This document shows, in pieces, positions 16,890 to 24,623 of a stretch of DNA of 64,000 nt (positions are counted from its first letter, which is position 1; every line of letters begins with the position of its first letter). Origin of the DNA: Dolomitihabitans soli (GTDB lineage Bacteria; Actinomycetota; Actinomycetes; Streptosporangiales; Streptosporangiaceae). Location of the stretch: assembly GCF_022213955.1 (NCBI RefSeq), contig NZ_JAKNTW010000003.1, positions 62,001 through 126,000 of the forward strand. Direction: 5' to 3'. The position numbers and the translations under genes are program-made. The notes beneath the pieces were generated by a model that worked only from the letters and a program-made list of their open reading frames with translations, had not been told where the DNA came from and made no database searches.

Positions 16890-18104
16890 ATGACAGCACG
16901 GTCCAGCACCACCTGGCCCTGGCCGGACCTTCCACCCGGCCCGTTCGGGACACCCTCCCCTGACCTGGTCCGCAGGCTCGCCCAGGCTCCGATGGAGCCC
17001 ACCACGATGCCCAGCGGAGACTGCGTGCCCATGATCGTCAGGTACGAGGACGTCCGTACCGTTCTCACCTCGCCGGCCGGCAGCCGGAACCTGCGGGCAC
17101 CCGGTCTTCCCAGAATGGTCAGCGGCACGGCCCTCGAGGACGACCCCGCGGCGCTGATCAATCAAGACCCACCGGAGCACACGCGTTACCGCCGCATCAT
17201 GCAGGGCACCTTCACTCCCAGGCATATCGAGCGCTGGCGGCCTCGCGCGGCGGCGATCGCCAACGAGCTGATCGACTCGGCCGGCCTGGAGTTCGACATG
17301 GTCGCAGATTTCGCCCTGTCGCTGCCCGCCCGGGTGATCTGCGAGATGCTCGGCGTCCCGATGGACCGGTTCGAGCAGTTCCGCGGTTGGACGGAGACGT
17401 TCCTGTCCACCTCCGAGGCAAGCGCCGAGGCCAGGGGAGAGGGTTTCGCCGCGTTCATGGCCTACGCCGGCGAGCTGATCGCGGCGCACCGGGTCCGGCC
17501 AGGCGACGATCTCATCGACCTGCTCATCGAGGCGCGTGACGAAGGGGACAGGCTGAGTGAGGCGGAGCTGACCCACATGGTCTTCACGCTGATCATGGCC
17601 GGGCATGAGACCACCGCATCGATCATCATCCGGGGCGCATTCCGCCTTCTGTGCCACCCTGAGCAGTACGCGCAGCTGGCGGCCCGGCCCGAGCTCCTGG
17701 AACCGGCGGTGGAGGAGATTCTTCGCTACGAAGGTCCCGGCGGAAACGGCCTGCTCAGGCTGGTAACCGAGGACATCGAGCTGCCCAGCGGCGCGATCTC
17801 CAAGGGCACCGTCGTGCTGCCCAACCCCACAGGCGCCAACCACGACCCGTCGGCGTTCGACGATCCACTGCAGTTCGACATCCAGAGGTTCGCCGGGACG
17901 GCACCTAACCCGCACCTGGCGTTCGGCCACGGTCCCCACTACTGCCTGGGGGCCAATCTGGCCAGGATGGAACTGCAGGAAGCCTTCCGCGCCTTGGTTA
18001 CGCGGCTGCCCACCCTCCGTGCGCAAGAGGACTTGTCGACACTGCGCTGGACCAATGACGGACTGATCTATCGTCCCCTACGGCTCCCGGTCAAGGGAGG
18101 CTGA
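16890..18104 (+). CDS. Cytochrome P450
   Basis: A 404-residue soluble bacterial P450. It has the I-helix oxygen-activation motif AGHETT, the K-helix ExxR (EEILRY) and the heme loop FGHGPHYCLGANLARME, with the Cys ligand near residue 353. The ATG at 16890 follows GGAGG at 16880-16884; the open frame upstream is not coding. Bacterial P450s of this class hydroxylate small molecules using ferredoxin and ferredoxin reductase, neither of which is adjacent. Substrate unknown. No biosynthetic cluster surrounds it; the neighbours are a decayed gene and integrase debris. Confidence 0.93.
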   Translation: MTARSSTTWPWPDLPPGPFGTPSPDLVRRLAQAPMEPTTMPSGDCVPMIVRYEDVRTVLTSPAGSRNLRAPGLPRMVSGTALEDDPAALINQDPPEHTRYRRIMQGTFTPRHIERWRPRAAAIANELIDSAGLEFDMVADFALSLPARVICEMLGVPMDRFEQFRGWTETFLSTSEASAEARGEGFAAFMAYAGELIAAHRVRPGDDLIDLLIEARDEGDRLSEAELTHMVFTLIMAGHETTASIIIRGAFRLLCHPEQYAQLAARPELLEPAVEEILRYEGPGGNGLLRLVTEDIELPSGAISKGTVVLPNPTGANHDPSAFDDPLQFDIQRFAGTAPNPHLAFGHGPHYCLGANLARMELQEAFRALVTRLPTLRAQEDLSTLRWTNDGLIYRPLRLPVKGG

Positions 18105-18159
18105 GGTACGGATGATCCCCCACGAGTACTCACCTGTGGCTTGAACTGCATGGGTGGAA

Positions 18160-18310
18160 TTTCGGCAGGCGCGCGGCAGCGAGGACACCGGACTCGACCT
18201 GCACCAGCTCCGCGACAGCGCCACCACCCACGTCCGTGAAGTCGAAGCCCCCCGGTCACCTCGTCATGAGCAAGAACCGGCACACGAACCCTCGCACGCG
18301 CCGACGGCGG
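18160..18310 (+). pseudogene. Tyrosine integrase C-terminal fragment
   Basis: The plus strand reads LDLHQLRDSATTHV and, after a shift, MSKNRHTNPRTRRR. This matches the helix of tyrosine recombinases with the HxxR catalytic pair (usually HQLRHSALTH, here HQLRDSATTH) and the following MAKSRHKSLR-type segment. The second histidine is replaced by aspartate. It is a dead fragment. Confidence 0.5.
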
Positions 18311-18502
18311 TGCGCGCCTCGATAGCGTGCGCACGTTCGCGGTGCACACCAGCCCGGTCGCCACGCCCTCGGGGGCGAACCTGCGCATGAACGACGTGCG
18401 GTGCTTCTTCTCCGAAACGGCACGCCCTCCTCGTCGAGCCTGAAGTGATCGGCCATCCACAGCTGGAACTGCAGAGGACCGGCCTGGCCCGCGGCGGGAG
18501 CA

Positions 18503-19246
18503 TGATCAAGGCGGACATCGCCAAGCTGGTACGACTACTGCGCTCACCACGGCCTGCCCGAGGAGATACCTCCCGACCGTGACAACCGCCCTATCCCGAT
18601 CGGCCGGTTCCGCAGCAACCTGGCCTGGTTCATCGCGCGCAAGCCCCGCGGCCTGGTCGCCGCCGCGATCCAGTACGGACACGTCCACGTCAAAATGACT
18701 CTTGGTTACAGCGGCACCTATGACTCCGGCTTTCCCGACGAACTCGCCTTCGAGCAGTGGCTCCACCGCATCGAGCAACTCGTCGAGGCCGACCGACGGC
18801 TCCAGGCCGGTGAACACGTCAGCGGCCCGGCCGCAGACGCCTGCAAACAGCGGGTTCAGGTGGGCGCCACCAAGTTCAGCGGGCGCGTGCTGCGCACCTC
18901 CCGAGAGGCACAGGACCTGCTGGGCAACCTCGACCTCCAGATCGTCAAGGGCATGGGCATGACGTGTGTCCCTGACCCGGACAAAGCGCTCTGCCAAATG
19001 AAGTTCGGGGAAGACGACGCCCGCTTCACTCCTGACGTCGACGACTGTCGTCCCCGCTGCGGCAACATCGCTCGCGCGGACGCCGACATTGCCGAGATCG
19101 AGCAGAAGATTGCCGAACTCCGCGTGCTCGTGGCCGATCCGCTCGCGCCCGTCCTCCGCCACGACCGAGAACAACGCGAGCTGGACCGGTTGGAACGCCT
19201 CGTTGCCCACCACGAGCGAGGCCGGGATCGCGCTCCAACCGGATAG
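18503..19246 (+). pseudogene. Remnant of a second integrase-like protein
   Basis: The frame is open from the TGA at 18500 to 19246 but lacks a proper start. It reads WYDYCAHHGLPEEIPPDRD, then FRSNLAWFIARKPRGLVAAA and IQYGHVHVKMTLGYSGTYDS. This is the C-terminal pattern of large Streptomyces-type tyrosine recombinases. A helical tail with two Cys-containing stretches follows (MTCVPDPDKALCQM, DDCRPRCGNIARAD). The upstream catalytic core is missing. An ATG at 18695 could start a 183-residue product, but that would begin inside a domain. Confidence 0.6.
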
Positions 19247-19358
19247 GTCAACTGCGGCCAACCCAGGCGACGCGACAACCGAGGCAGACACACCAAGGGA
19301 GCCGCAATACGCCCCGAAAGGGCCGCGAGCGTGAGTAGTGATCGTTAAGGTGATTATT

Positions 19359-20009
19359 ATGGCGCTATTGTCTCATCTCGCCCGTTTCAACCAGCGGCAC
19401 CCGTGGAGCCACAACGACCACTACGGACGCTGGATCGCTGACCAGGTGGCTGCGTCCGGAGCCCGCCACGTCCTTGACGTCGGGTGCGGCACGGGCAACC
19501 TTGCCGCGCTGCTTCGCCATCGCGGCGCTACCGTCACCGGGCTCGAACCCGACCCAGCGACCGCCCGCGCCGCGGCGGAGCGCTTCACTGACGAGCCCAA
19601 GGTCGCCATCGTCGAAACCGACTTCGCCGGGCGTGACCCGCAGCAGCGGTGGGATGCCGTCACCATCGTCGCCGTCCTGCACCATCTCCCGCTGGCGCCC
19701 ACCCTGCGTGAACTACGCGACTGTCTTGCCCCGGGCGGGCGTCTCGTGATCGTCGGCTGCTATCGGGAGGCCGGGTCCGCCGATCTACTCGCCTCCCTGC
19801 TGGCGTTGGCCGCCAACCCGATCATGGGGCTGGTCAAGCACCCGGGCCGCGCCGATGCGCCGCCCTTGCACATGACGGCGCCCACCGCCGAGGCGCAGGA
19901 GACTCTGGCCGACATCCGGGACGCGGCCGCGCAGGAATTGCCCGGCGCCCGGATCCGGCGTCGCCTGTTCTGGCGATACACCTTGGTTTATGACGCCCCG
20001 CCGCGTTGA
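19359..20009 (+). CDS. Class I SAM-dependent methyltransferase
   Basis: A 216-residue methyltransferase. Motif I is HVLDVGCGTGNLAALLR (about residues 38-54), acidic post-I GLEPDPATA, motif II AVTIVAVLHHLPL and motif III CLAPGGRLVIVG. The ATG at 19359 has AAGG eight bases upstream; a GTG at 19338 would add seven unusual residues. Substrate unknown. The gene sits alone between integrase debris and a broken HTH gene, with TerC further on. Confidence 0.88.
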   Translation: MALLSHLARFNQRHPWSHNDHYGRWIADQVAASGARHVLDVGCGTGNLAALLRHRGATVTGLEPDPATARAAAERFTDEPKVAIVETDFAGRDPQQRWDAVTIVAVLHHLPLAPTLRELRDCLAPGGRLVIVGCYREAGSADLLASLLALAANPIMGLVKHPGRADAPPLHMTAPTAEAQETLADIRDAAAQELPGARIRRRLFWRYTLVYDAPPR

Positions 20010-20080
20010 CACCGGTAACCAGCCGAAACGCACCTCCACAACCCTTCTCTGCCAGCCTGCACCTTACGATCGCAACCCAT

Positions 20081-20235
20081 CATGGAAGCACCCGTGTCCA
20101 CACGCGAGACCAATGAGCCGAACGGGACGCGATCGCGGCCGCCGCCCAGCGGCTGCTCGTTGGTCAGCCTGCCCGCTCCACTGGCGCGCTGACCGTCACC
20201 CAGCTCGCAATCGAAGCCGGCGTCACTTTGGCGGC
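20081..20235 (+). pseudogene. Fragment of a small HTH protein
   Basis: Starts as MEAPVSTRETNE and, after a shift, reads RDAIAAAAQRLLVGQPARST and GALTVTQLAIEAGV. This is the N-terminal half of a small HTH protein common in actinomycetes next to integrases. The second half is gone; the TerC stop follows. Confidence 0.4.
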
Positions 20236-20264
20236 GTGCCCGCCACGGCTAAGCGCCCCGCGAG

Positions 20265-21296
20265 TTAACCGTCCGAGGGTGGGACGGTGGCACGTTGGAG
20301 ATCGCGGCGGGCAGCGCGGCGGTTGGCGTGCACGCTCGTGATCGTGACGGTCGTCAGGACCACGATGATGACCCCGAGCGAGATCAGGGTGGGGATTTCC
20401 GGGACTGCAGGCCAGATGTCGTGCGCCCAGTGCAGGAGGAGTTTGAGCCCGATGAAGCCCAGGATGACGCCGAGCCCGTGGTTCAGGTGCCGCAGCTTCT
20501 CCAGGACGCCCACTAGCACGAAGTACAGCGCCCTCAGCCCGAGCAGGGCGAAGGCGTTGGTGATGAAGACGAGGAAGGGGTCTTCGGTCACGCCGTACAC
20601 TGCGGGCACCGAATCGACCGCGAAGACGATGTCGGTGGCGAAGACGGCCACGATGGCCAGTGTCAGCGGGGTCAGGGCGCGCCGGCCGCCCTCTCGAACC
20701 ACCAGGCGGGAGCCGCAGTAGTCGTTGGTGACCGGCATGAAGCGCCGCAGCAGCCGGATCGTGCGCATGGAGGAGATGTCAACCTCCTGCTTTTTGCCGC
20801 TGAGCGCGTCCTTGAGGATCTTCCACGCGGTGACGATCAGGATTCCGCCGAACAGCAGGAACACCCAGGTGCCGCTCTGCAGCGCGGCCGCGCCCAGGGC
20901 GATGAAGACCGCGCGTAGCGCCAGTGCCCCGATGATGCCGTACAGCAGCACCCGCCGGGCCAGCCGGCGTGGCACCGCGAAGGCGGACAGCAGCAGCATG
21001 AACACGAAGAGGTTGTCCACCGACAACGACTTCTCCACCACGTACCCGGTGTAGAACTCCACCGACGCCTGCGACCCGAACGCACGCCACGCGTAGAGGC
21101 CGAAGAGCAGGGGAAGCGCCAGGTAGAAGACCGACCAGCTCACCGCCTCACGCATTCGCACCTCGTGTGGGCGTCGCGTCAGGACAAAGTCCACGCCCAG
21201 CAGCAGCACCAAGCCGGCAACGGTGAACGCCCACAACTGTGGTGAGCCGATCGTCTCCAGCGGGGCGGCCATCATCAGACTTGTAGGGGCGGGCAT
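20265..21296 (-). CDS. TerC family membrane protein (probable Mn exporter)
   Basis: A 343-residue integral membrane protein of the TerC/Alx family. Hydrophobic segments cover most of the length. The conserved acidic membrane motifs are present: EKSLSVDNLFVFMLLLSAFA near residue 88 and FATDIVFAVDSVPAVYGVTE near 220, followed by FITNAFALLGLRALYF. A cytosolic loop with KKQEVDISS lies between the halves. Proteins of this family export Mn(II). The 5' leader carries a Mn-type yybP-ykoY riboswitch (21325-21421), which supports that role. GGGGAGG precedes the ATG. Confidence 0.9.
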   Translation of the reverse strand: MPAPTSLMMAAPLETIGSPQLWAFTVAGLVLLLGVDFVLTRRPHEVRMREAVSWSVFYLALPLLFGLYAWRAFGSQASVEFYTGYVVEKSLSVDNLFVFMLLLSAFAVPRRLARRVLLYGIIGALALRAVFIALGAAALQSGTWVFLLFGGILIVTAWKILKDALSGKKQEVDISSMRTIRLLRRFMPVTNDYCGSRLVVREGGRRALTPLTLAIVAVFATDIVFAVDSVPAVYGVTEDPFLVFITNAFALLGLRALYFVLVGVLEKLRHLNHGLGVILGFIGLKLLLHWAHDIWPAVPEIPTLISLGVIIVVLTTVTITSVHANRRAARRDLQRATVPPSDG

Positions 21297-21324
21297 GGAA
21301 CCTCCCCGAACGCGACGGGCCGTT

Positions 21325-21421
21325 CGAGGTCTCCTTCACCCACACCGCGCGGGCGGCCGCCCGGGGACGAGGTCACGTCCGTACTGACCGGACCGGCTCT
21401 TGGGAAGTACTCCCCTCGCCC
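21325..21421 (-). promoter_or_regulatory. yybP-ykoY (Mn) riboswitch of the TerC gene
   Basis: Read on the minus strand, the leader has the signature blocks in order: GGCGAGGGGAGTACTTCC, then GTCAGTACGGACG, CGTCCCCGGGCGG and GAAGGAGACCTCG. It ends 28 bases before the TerC start. The class is known to sense Mn(II) and to sit before TerC and other Mn exporters. Assignment is by consensus reading; a covariance search would confirm it. Confidence 0.75.
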
Positions 21422-21530
21422 TCCCAGGCTAGGCGAACCCTCCCACTTTGCTCCACCCCTGGGCTCTCCGCGGGGTGATCGCCAGGTGTTTGACCGGCGC
21501 CGCGCATGGGGCCGATAGTGGAAGGAGCAC

Positions 21531-21655
21531 GCAAGGGGAGTACCCGCCGTCCGACATCCCGGCCGTCATCACGGTCTCCACGCCTGGGGAGGCCCGGCGG
21601 GATGGCCCTCCCGCTCAGGCTCGGCCGACGCGGAGGGTGCGGGAAGACCTTCGTC
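21531..21655 (+). promoter_or_regulatory. Second yybP-ykoY-type riboswitch
   Basis: On the plus strand: GCAAGGGGAGTACCCGCC, then CCGTCATCACGG, CCTGGGGAGGCCCGGCGG and GCGGGAAGACCTTCGTCC. These are the same conserved blocks as in the TerC leader, facing the other way and only about 110 bases apart. It precedes the 55-codon gene at 21696. Confidence 0.65.
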
Positions 21656-21695
21656 CTCGTGGCCATACCTCCAGGCGAGGCCGAGGGGAGTCCTC

Positions 21696-21863
21696 ATGTC
21701 GATCACCGTGCTTCTTGAGATCCTGCTGGGCATCCTGCTGATCTTCTCCGCACTCATCAGCGCCGCTGCGCTTTGGGTTCCACCGCCGCGGTCCCACCGC
21801 CGGCCGCCGCCGCGCCCTTTCCTGCACACAACCCGCCGAGGCTGGCCAGGAAAGCGCAGCTGA
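21696..21863 (+). CDS. 55-residue single-span membrane protein under a riboswitch
   Basis: An ATG at 21696 with AGGGGA six bases upstream starts a 55-residue protein. Residues 3-28 are one strong membrane helix (ITVLLEILLGILLIFSALIS, then AAALWV). The C-terminal half is basic and proline-rich (PPPRSHRRPPPRPF). It directly follows the second Mn-type riboswitch. It resembles no family I know. Candidate role: a small Mn-linked membrane protein, by analogy with small membrane proteins that regulate metal transporters. That is inference only. Confidence 0.5.
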   Translation: MSITVLLEILLGILLIFSALISAAALWVPPPRSHRRPPPRPFLHTTRRGWPGKRS

Positions 21864-22021
21864 CCAGAATGCAGAGCGCTGCCAATCTGCCAAGGTGCCC
21901 GAGACACCCGCGCCTGCGCTCGATAGCCCCTGGAGCGCTGGCCCGCGCCTTTGGCGACCCGGTGCCTGGCGATCAAGGCTCAACCCCTTCACGAGGAGAA
22001 CCCGGACGACTGGTCTCCACG

Positions 22022-22049
22022 TCAGTACGAGGCGGGGCGGACGAGGCCC
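22022..22049 (-). pseudogene. 3' tip of a LuxR response regulator cut off by the transposon
   Basis: On the minus strand, the bases left of the element encode GLVRPASY and a TGA (22022-22024). Joined through one copy of GTCTC to the segment at 24230-24319 they give AHAYETGLVRPASY with an uninterrupted frame. This is the usual end of NarL-type regulators. Confidence 0.75.
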
Positions 22050-22054
22050 GTCTC
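22050..22054. repeat. Target-site duplication GTCTC, left copy
   Basis: GTCTC directly abuts the left terminal repeat; the identical GTCTC is at 24230-24234. Five bases is the normal Tn3-family duplication length. Confidence 0.9.
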
Positions 22055-22092
22055 GGGGTCTGAGGAACATCGGAACCGGATCGTGCGCTAAG
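22055..22092 (+). repeat. Left terminal inverted repeat of the Tn3 element
   Basis: 38 bp, starting GGGGTCTGAGGAAC and ending CGTGCGCTAAG. It differs from the right repeat at positions 4, 6 and 18 only. The GGGG...TAAG layout is the standard Tn3-family terminus. Confidence 0.93.
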
Positions 22093-22181
22093 CGTTTGTC
22101 CTGGTGATTCCTGGTTTGACCGGTCAGTGATCGTTGCCAGAACCTTCGGAGGTCTTGTCATAGACCTGGTGGAGGTTCGCG

Positions 22182-23169
22182 GTGCCGGTCGAGTTCTTGT
22201 CGGATGAGCAGGCTGCTGGGTTCGCCTCGTTTCAGGGGGCGCCCACACGCACGGAGCTGGAGAAGCACTTCTTCCTCGATGACGCGGACCGAGAGGCGAT
22301 CGAGAGCAAGCGCAGAGATCACAACAGGCTCGGCTTCGCCGTCCAGCTCGGTGTCGCCCGGTTCTTGCGGCGGTTTCTGCCCGACCCCCGCCAGGTCCCC
22401 GTCGAGGTGGTGGACTATCTCGCCGAGCAGCTGGGAATCACCGACGCCTCCTGTATCAAGCTGTACGGGCAGCGTGATGGAACCGCGCGCAGCCATGCCG
22501 GGGAGATCGAAGAGGCGGGCGGGTGGGTCGACTTCGCCGAGGTCGAAGCGGAACTGGCGCAGTGGAGCGCGGCGCGGGCGTTCACCACGGGCGAGGGGCC
22601 CAAGGCGTTGTTCGACGCGGCGGTGGTCGAGCTGCGCGCCCGCCCGGTGTTGATGCCGGGGGTGCATCGGCTGGCGCCGCTGCGGTCCGCGCCGCCGACG
22701 TCATCCGGATGCTCTCTCGCGACGGCCGGCCCACCCCGCTGGGCGACGTGATCGCCCACTACGGGCGCATTCCCAAACCCTGCGCATCCTGCGGATGGCC
22801 GACGAGCCGACCTACCGGCACGAGATCAAGGCCCAGTCCAATCTGCAAGAAGGACGCCACGCACTGGCCCGGCGGATCTTCCACGGCAAACGCGGCCACC
22901 TCTACCAGCGCTATCAGGAAGGCATGGAGGATCAGCTCGGCGCGCTCGGCCTGGTCCTCAACGCCGTGGTGCTGTTCAACACCCGCTCCATGGACGCGGC
23001 CCTGGCCAAGCTGCGGGTCCAGGGCTTCGCGGTGCGCGATGAAGACGTTGCCCGCCTTTCGCCCTTCATCCACGCCCACGTGAACCTGCTGGGCCGCTAC
23101 TCCTTCGCCCTGCCCGAACTACCCGGAGGTTTGCGGCCCTTGGGCGAGTCCATAGATATTTCACTCTGA
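22182..23169 (+). pseudogene. Tn3 transposase with large internal deletion
   Basis: A GTG at 22182 starts the DUF4158-type N-terminal DNA-binding region (VEFLSDEQAAGFASFQGAP, ELEKHFFLDDADREAIESKR, CIKLYGQRDGTARSHAGEIE). The text is normal up to about MPGVHRLA (22660-22675). It then jumps, with a frame change, to AADVIRMLSRDGRPTPLGDV and, after another shift near 22780, to the C-terminal end (LQEGRHALARRIFHGKRGHL, GALGLVLNAVVLFNTRSMDA, VNLLGRYSFALPELPGG). Tn3 transposases are close to 1000 residues. Here about 330 remain and the DDE catalytic centre is missing. Confidence 0.9.
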
Positions 23170-23222
23170 CCGGCGTCCTACCGATCTCGCAATGACCAGA
23201 GGGTCGTCGCCTGCCGGACGAC

Positions 23223-23787
23223 CTATCCGGCTGAGACGGAGTCGGTGCGCATGCTCGGTGTGTCGGCTCCTTCACGCTGTGCGGCGACAGCTCGGTCGAG
23301 CCGCGCCCGCATCGGCTCCAGCAGTTCGGTGCTGACGCCTTGCTCTCTGCTGGCGTCCAGGATGTTGGCGAAGCTCACCGCCTGCATCTGCAGGTTCGAC
23401 TCGTCGTCGGCGGCGTCGCCTGAATCCATGGCCTCGGCTATGACGGGAAGGGCCGCGACCATGGCGTTGAGCCACGAGACCGCCAACGGTGCGAACTCCG
23501 CCGCTGGGACCTTCTCCGAACCGACCATGGCGGCGGCGTGGTAGAACCCGTCGAACATCCCGTACATGGCGGCCAGCAGCGCCAGGTCGTACAGCGAGGC
23601 CTGACCGGCGTCCGCATGCAGGTACCTAGCCGTGCCCAGCGCGCCAAGAGTGCGCTCGTGAGTGTGGAAGGCCCCGTCCGATCCGCTGTAGAGGATGAGT
23701 GCCTCGGGGCGCCCCATCATCATGGGCACTGCCATGATGCCGCCGTCCACGTAGTCCGCCCCGTGTCCAGCGGCCCATTCGGCGAGG
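23223..23787 (-). pseudogene. Imine-reductase-like C-terminal domain, N-terminus lost
   Basis: The frame covers the helical C-terminal domain of imine reductase / beta-hydroxyacid dehydrogenase relatives: WAAGHGADYVDGGIMAVPMM, RPEALILYSGSDGAFHTHER, YDLALLAAMYGMFDGFYHAA and AEFAPLAVSWLNAMV. The Rossmann domain (first 100 residues or so, with the NADP site) is missing. The break at about 23787 is also where the HxlR fragment on the other strand begins. It cannot be active as a reductase. Confidence 0.75.
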
Positions 23788-23921
23788 TCTACCACCAGGT
23801 CCCGCCGAAAGTGGAGTACTCCCTGACCGACTTCGGCCACTCACTCAACACCGCCCTCATCCCGCTGGGTGACTGGGGCGAGAAGCACATGCGAACCATC
23901 GAGTCCCTTCCCCGCGGATGA
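23779..23921 (+). pseudogene. HxlR regulator C-terminal fragment
   Basis: The plus strand reads VYHQVPPKVEYSLTDFG, then LNTALIPLGDWGEKHM, ending at the TGA at 23919. This is the wing and last helix of an HxlR protein. The first 70 residues are missing. It is joined head to head with the truncated imine reductase gene, as if one deletion removed the shared divergent promoter and both N-termini. Confidence 0.75.
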
Positions 23922-23949
23922 AGCCGACCTGCCGCGGCAAGCACCAGAC

Positions 23950-24102
23950 TCACCGCTTGCGGGCGGCGGGGTCGCGCCCTGCCTGCCAGCGCGCGAGAGC
24001 TTCGGCGGAGACTCGAGCGTAACGGGCCAGTGAGGCGACCGAGGTGTGACCGGAGTACTGCCCCCATCCGGCGAAGGCGTTTCCCCAGGACGGCACTGAC
24101 AT
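23950..24102 (-). pseudogene. Tyrosine recombinase C-terminal fragment
   Basis: About 50 codons reading FAGWGQYSGHTSVASLARYA, then ALARWQAGRDPAARKR. This is the final helix with the GHTS(V)AST-RYA pattern and the catalytic tyrosine of integrase-type recombinases. It may be the remains of the element's own site-specific resolution enzyme or an older passenger. Confidence 0.6.
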
Positions 24103-24191
24103 CACCGCAGATAATCATGGATTATCTGCGACTAATCGCTCTCCAAGGGGTCCAGCGAGGAGCTGTACAGCGCTGACCTGCTCTGAGAGGG

Positions 24192-24229
24192 CTTAGCGCA
24201 CGATCCGGTTCTGATGTTCCTCAAAACCC
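24192..24229 (-). repeat. Right terminal inverted repeat of the Tn3 element
   Basis: Reverse complement starts GGGTTTTGAGGAACATC and ends CGTGCGCTAAG. It is 38 bp and is followed directly by the second GTCTC copy at 24230-24234. Confidence 0.93.
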
Positions 24230-24319
24230 GTCTCGTACGCGTGCGCGGCGGCTTGGGTCCGGTCGCGCAGGCCGAGCTTGATCAGGATGCGGCTGACGTG
24301 ACTCGTGACGGTCTGCTCA
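24230..24319 (-). pseudogene. LuxR (NarL/FixJ) HTH fragment at the right flank
   Basis: The minus strand reads EQTVTSHVSRILIKLGLRDR then TQAAAHAYET. This is the recognition helix and tail of a response-regulator output domain. The frame continues across the removed transposon to the TGA at 22022. The upstream part of the gene (receiver domain and first HTH helices) is not present to the right of 24319, so it was already truncated or has been lost. Confidence 0.8.
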
Positions 24320-24623
24320 CACCGCGGCCCGGGCACGGGATGGAACCTGTGCGAATGTCGCCACTCGGCGCTGACCCACCTGGGTGAGGCCGGTGCTGAT
24401 GGCCCAATTCCGGCACGAGAAGCCGGAGAATCAGCGGCTGACCTGCCTCGACTCGCTTAACCGAGATCCGCGACATGCTCAACGCCCAGCCCGGACCTAG
24501 CGGTAGGATGATCACCCCGTTTGCGGTGCCGGACCGTGGTGGTCTCGCGGTGCACGCGATCCGGCCCGCTGTCCCGGCCGGCAGAGCCGCAGGAACCGGG
24601 CCGGGTAGGGGCAGGTTCGTCGG
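24320..24623. other. Gap without a supported gene
   Basis: About 300 bases between the LuxR fragment and the stop of the GMC oxidoreductase. Both strands give only short low-complexity frames. I see nothing functional in it. Confidence 0.4.

Larger units (their letters stand above)
22055..24229. mobile_element. Tn3-family transposon, 2175 bp, internally deleted
   Basis: Bounded by 38-bp terminal inverted repeats that match at 35 of 38 positions and flanked by GTCTC duplications. Each repeat begins GGG and ends GTGCGCTAAG. Inside are a transposase with N- and C-terminal parts but no middle, a truncated imine-reductase-like gene, the end of an HxlR gene and the end of a tyrosine recombinase. 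There is no intact transposase, so the element can move only with help in trans. It landed in the last codons of a LuxR regulator gene. Confidence 0.92.

Noticed and set aside
18695-19246. 183-residue protein starting at ATG 18695
   Set aside because: The frame is continuous with integrase-like sequence upstream of that ATG, so the start would fall in the middle of a domain. It is better read as a truncated recombinase.
21930-22091. A 54-codon plus-strand frame ending EEHRNRIVR before the Tn3 element
   Set aside because: It has no start codon, and its last codons are the Tn3 terminal repeat itself; the right repeat gives the same EEHxNRIVR ending on the other strand. It is not a gene.
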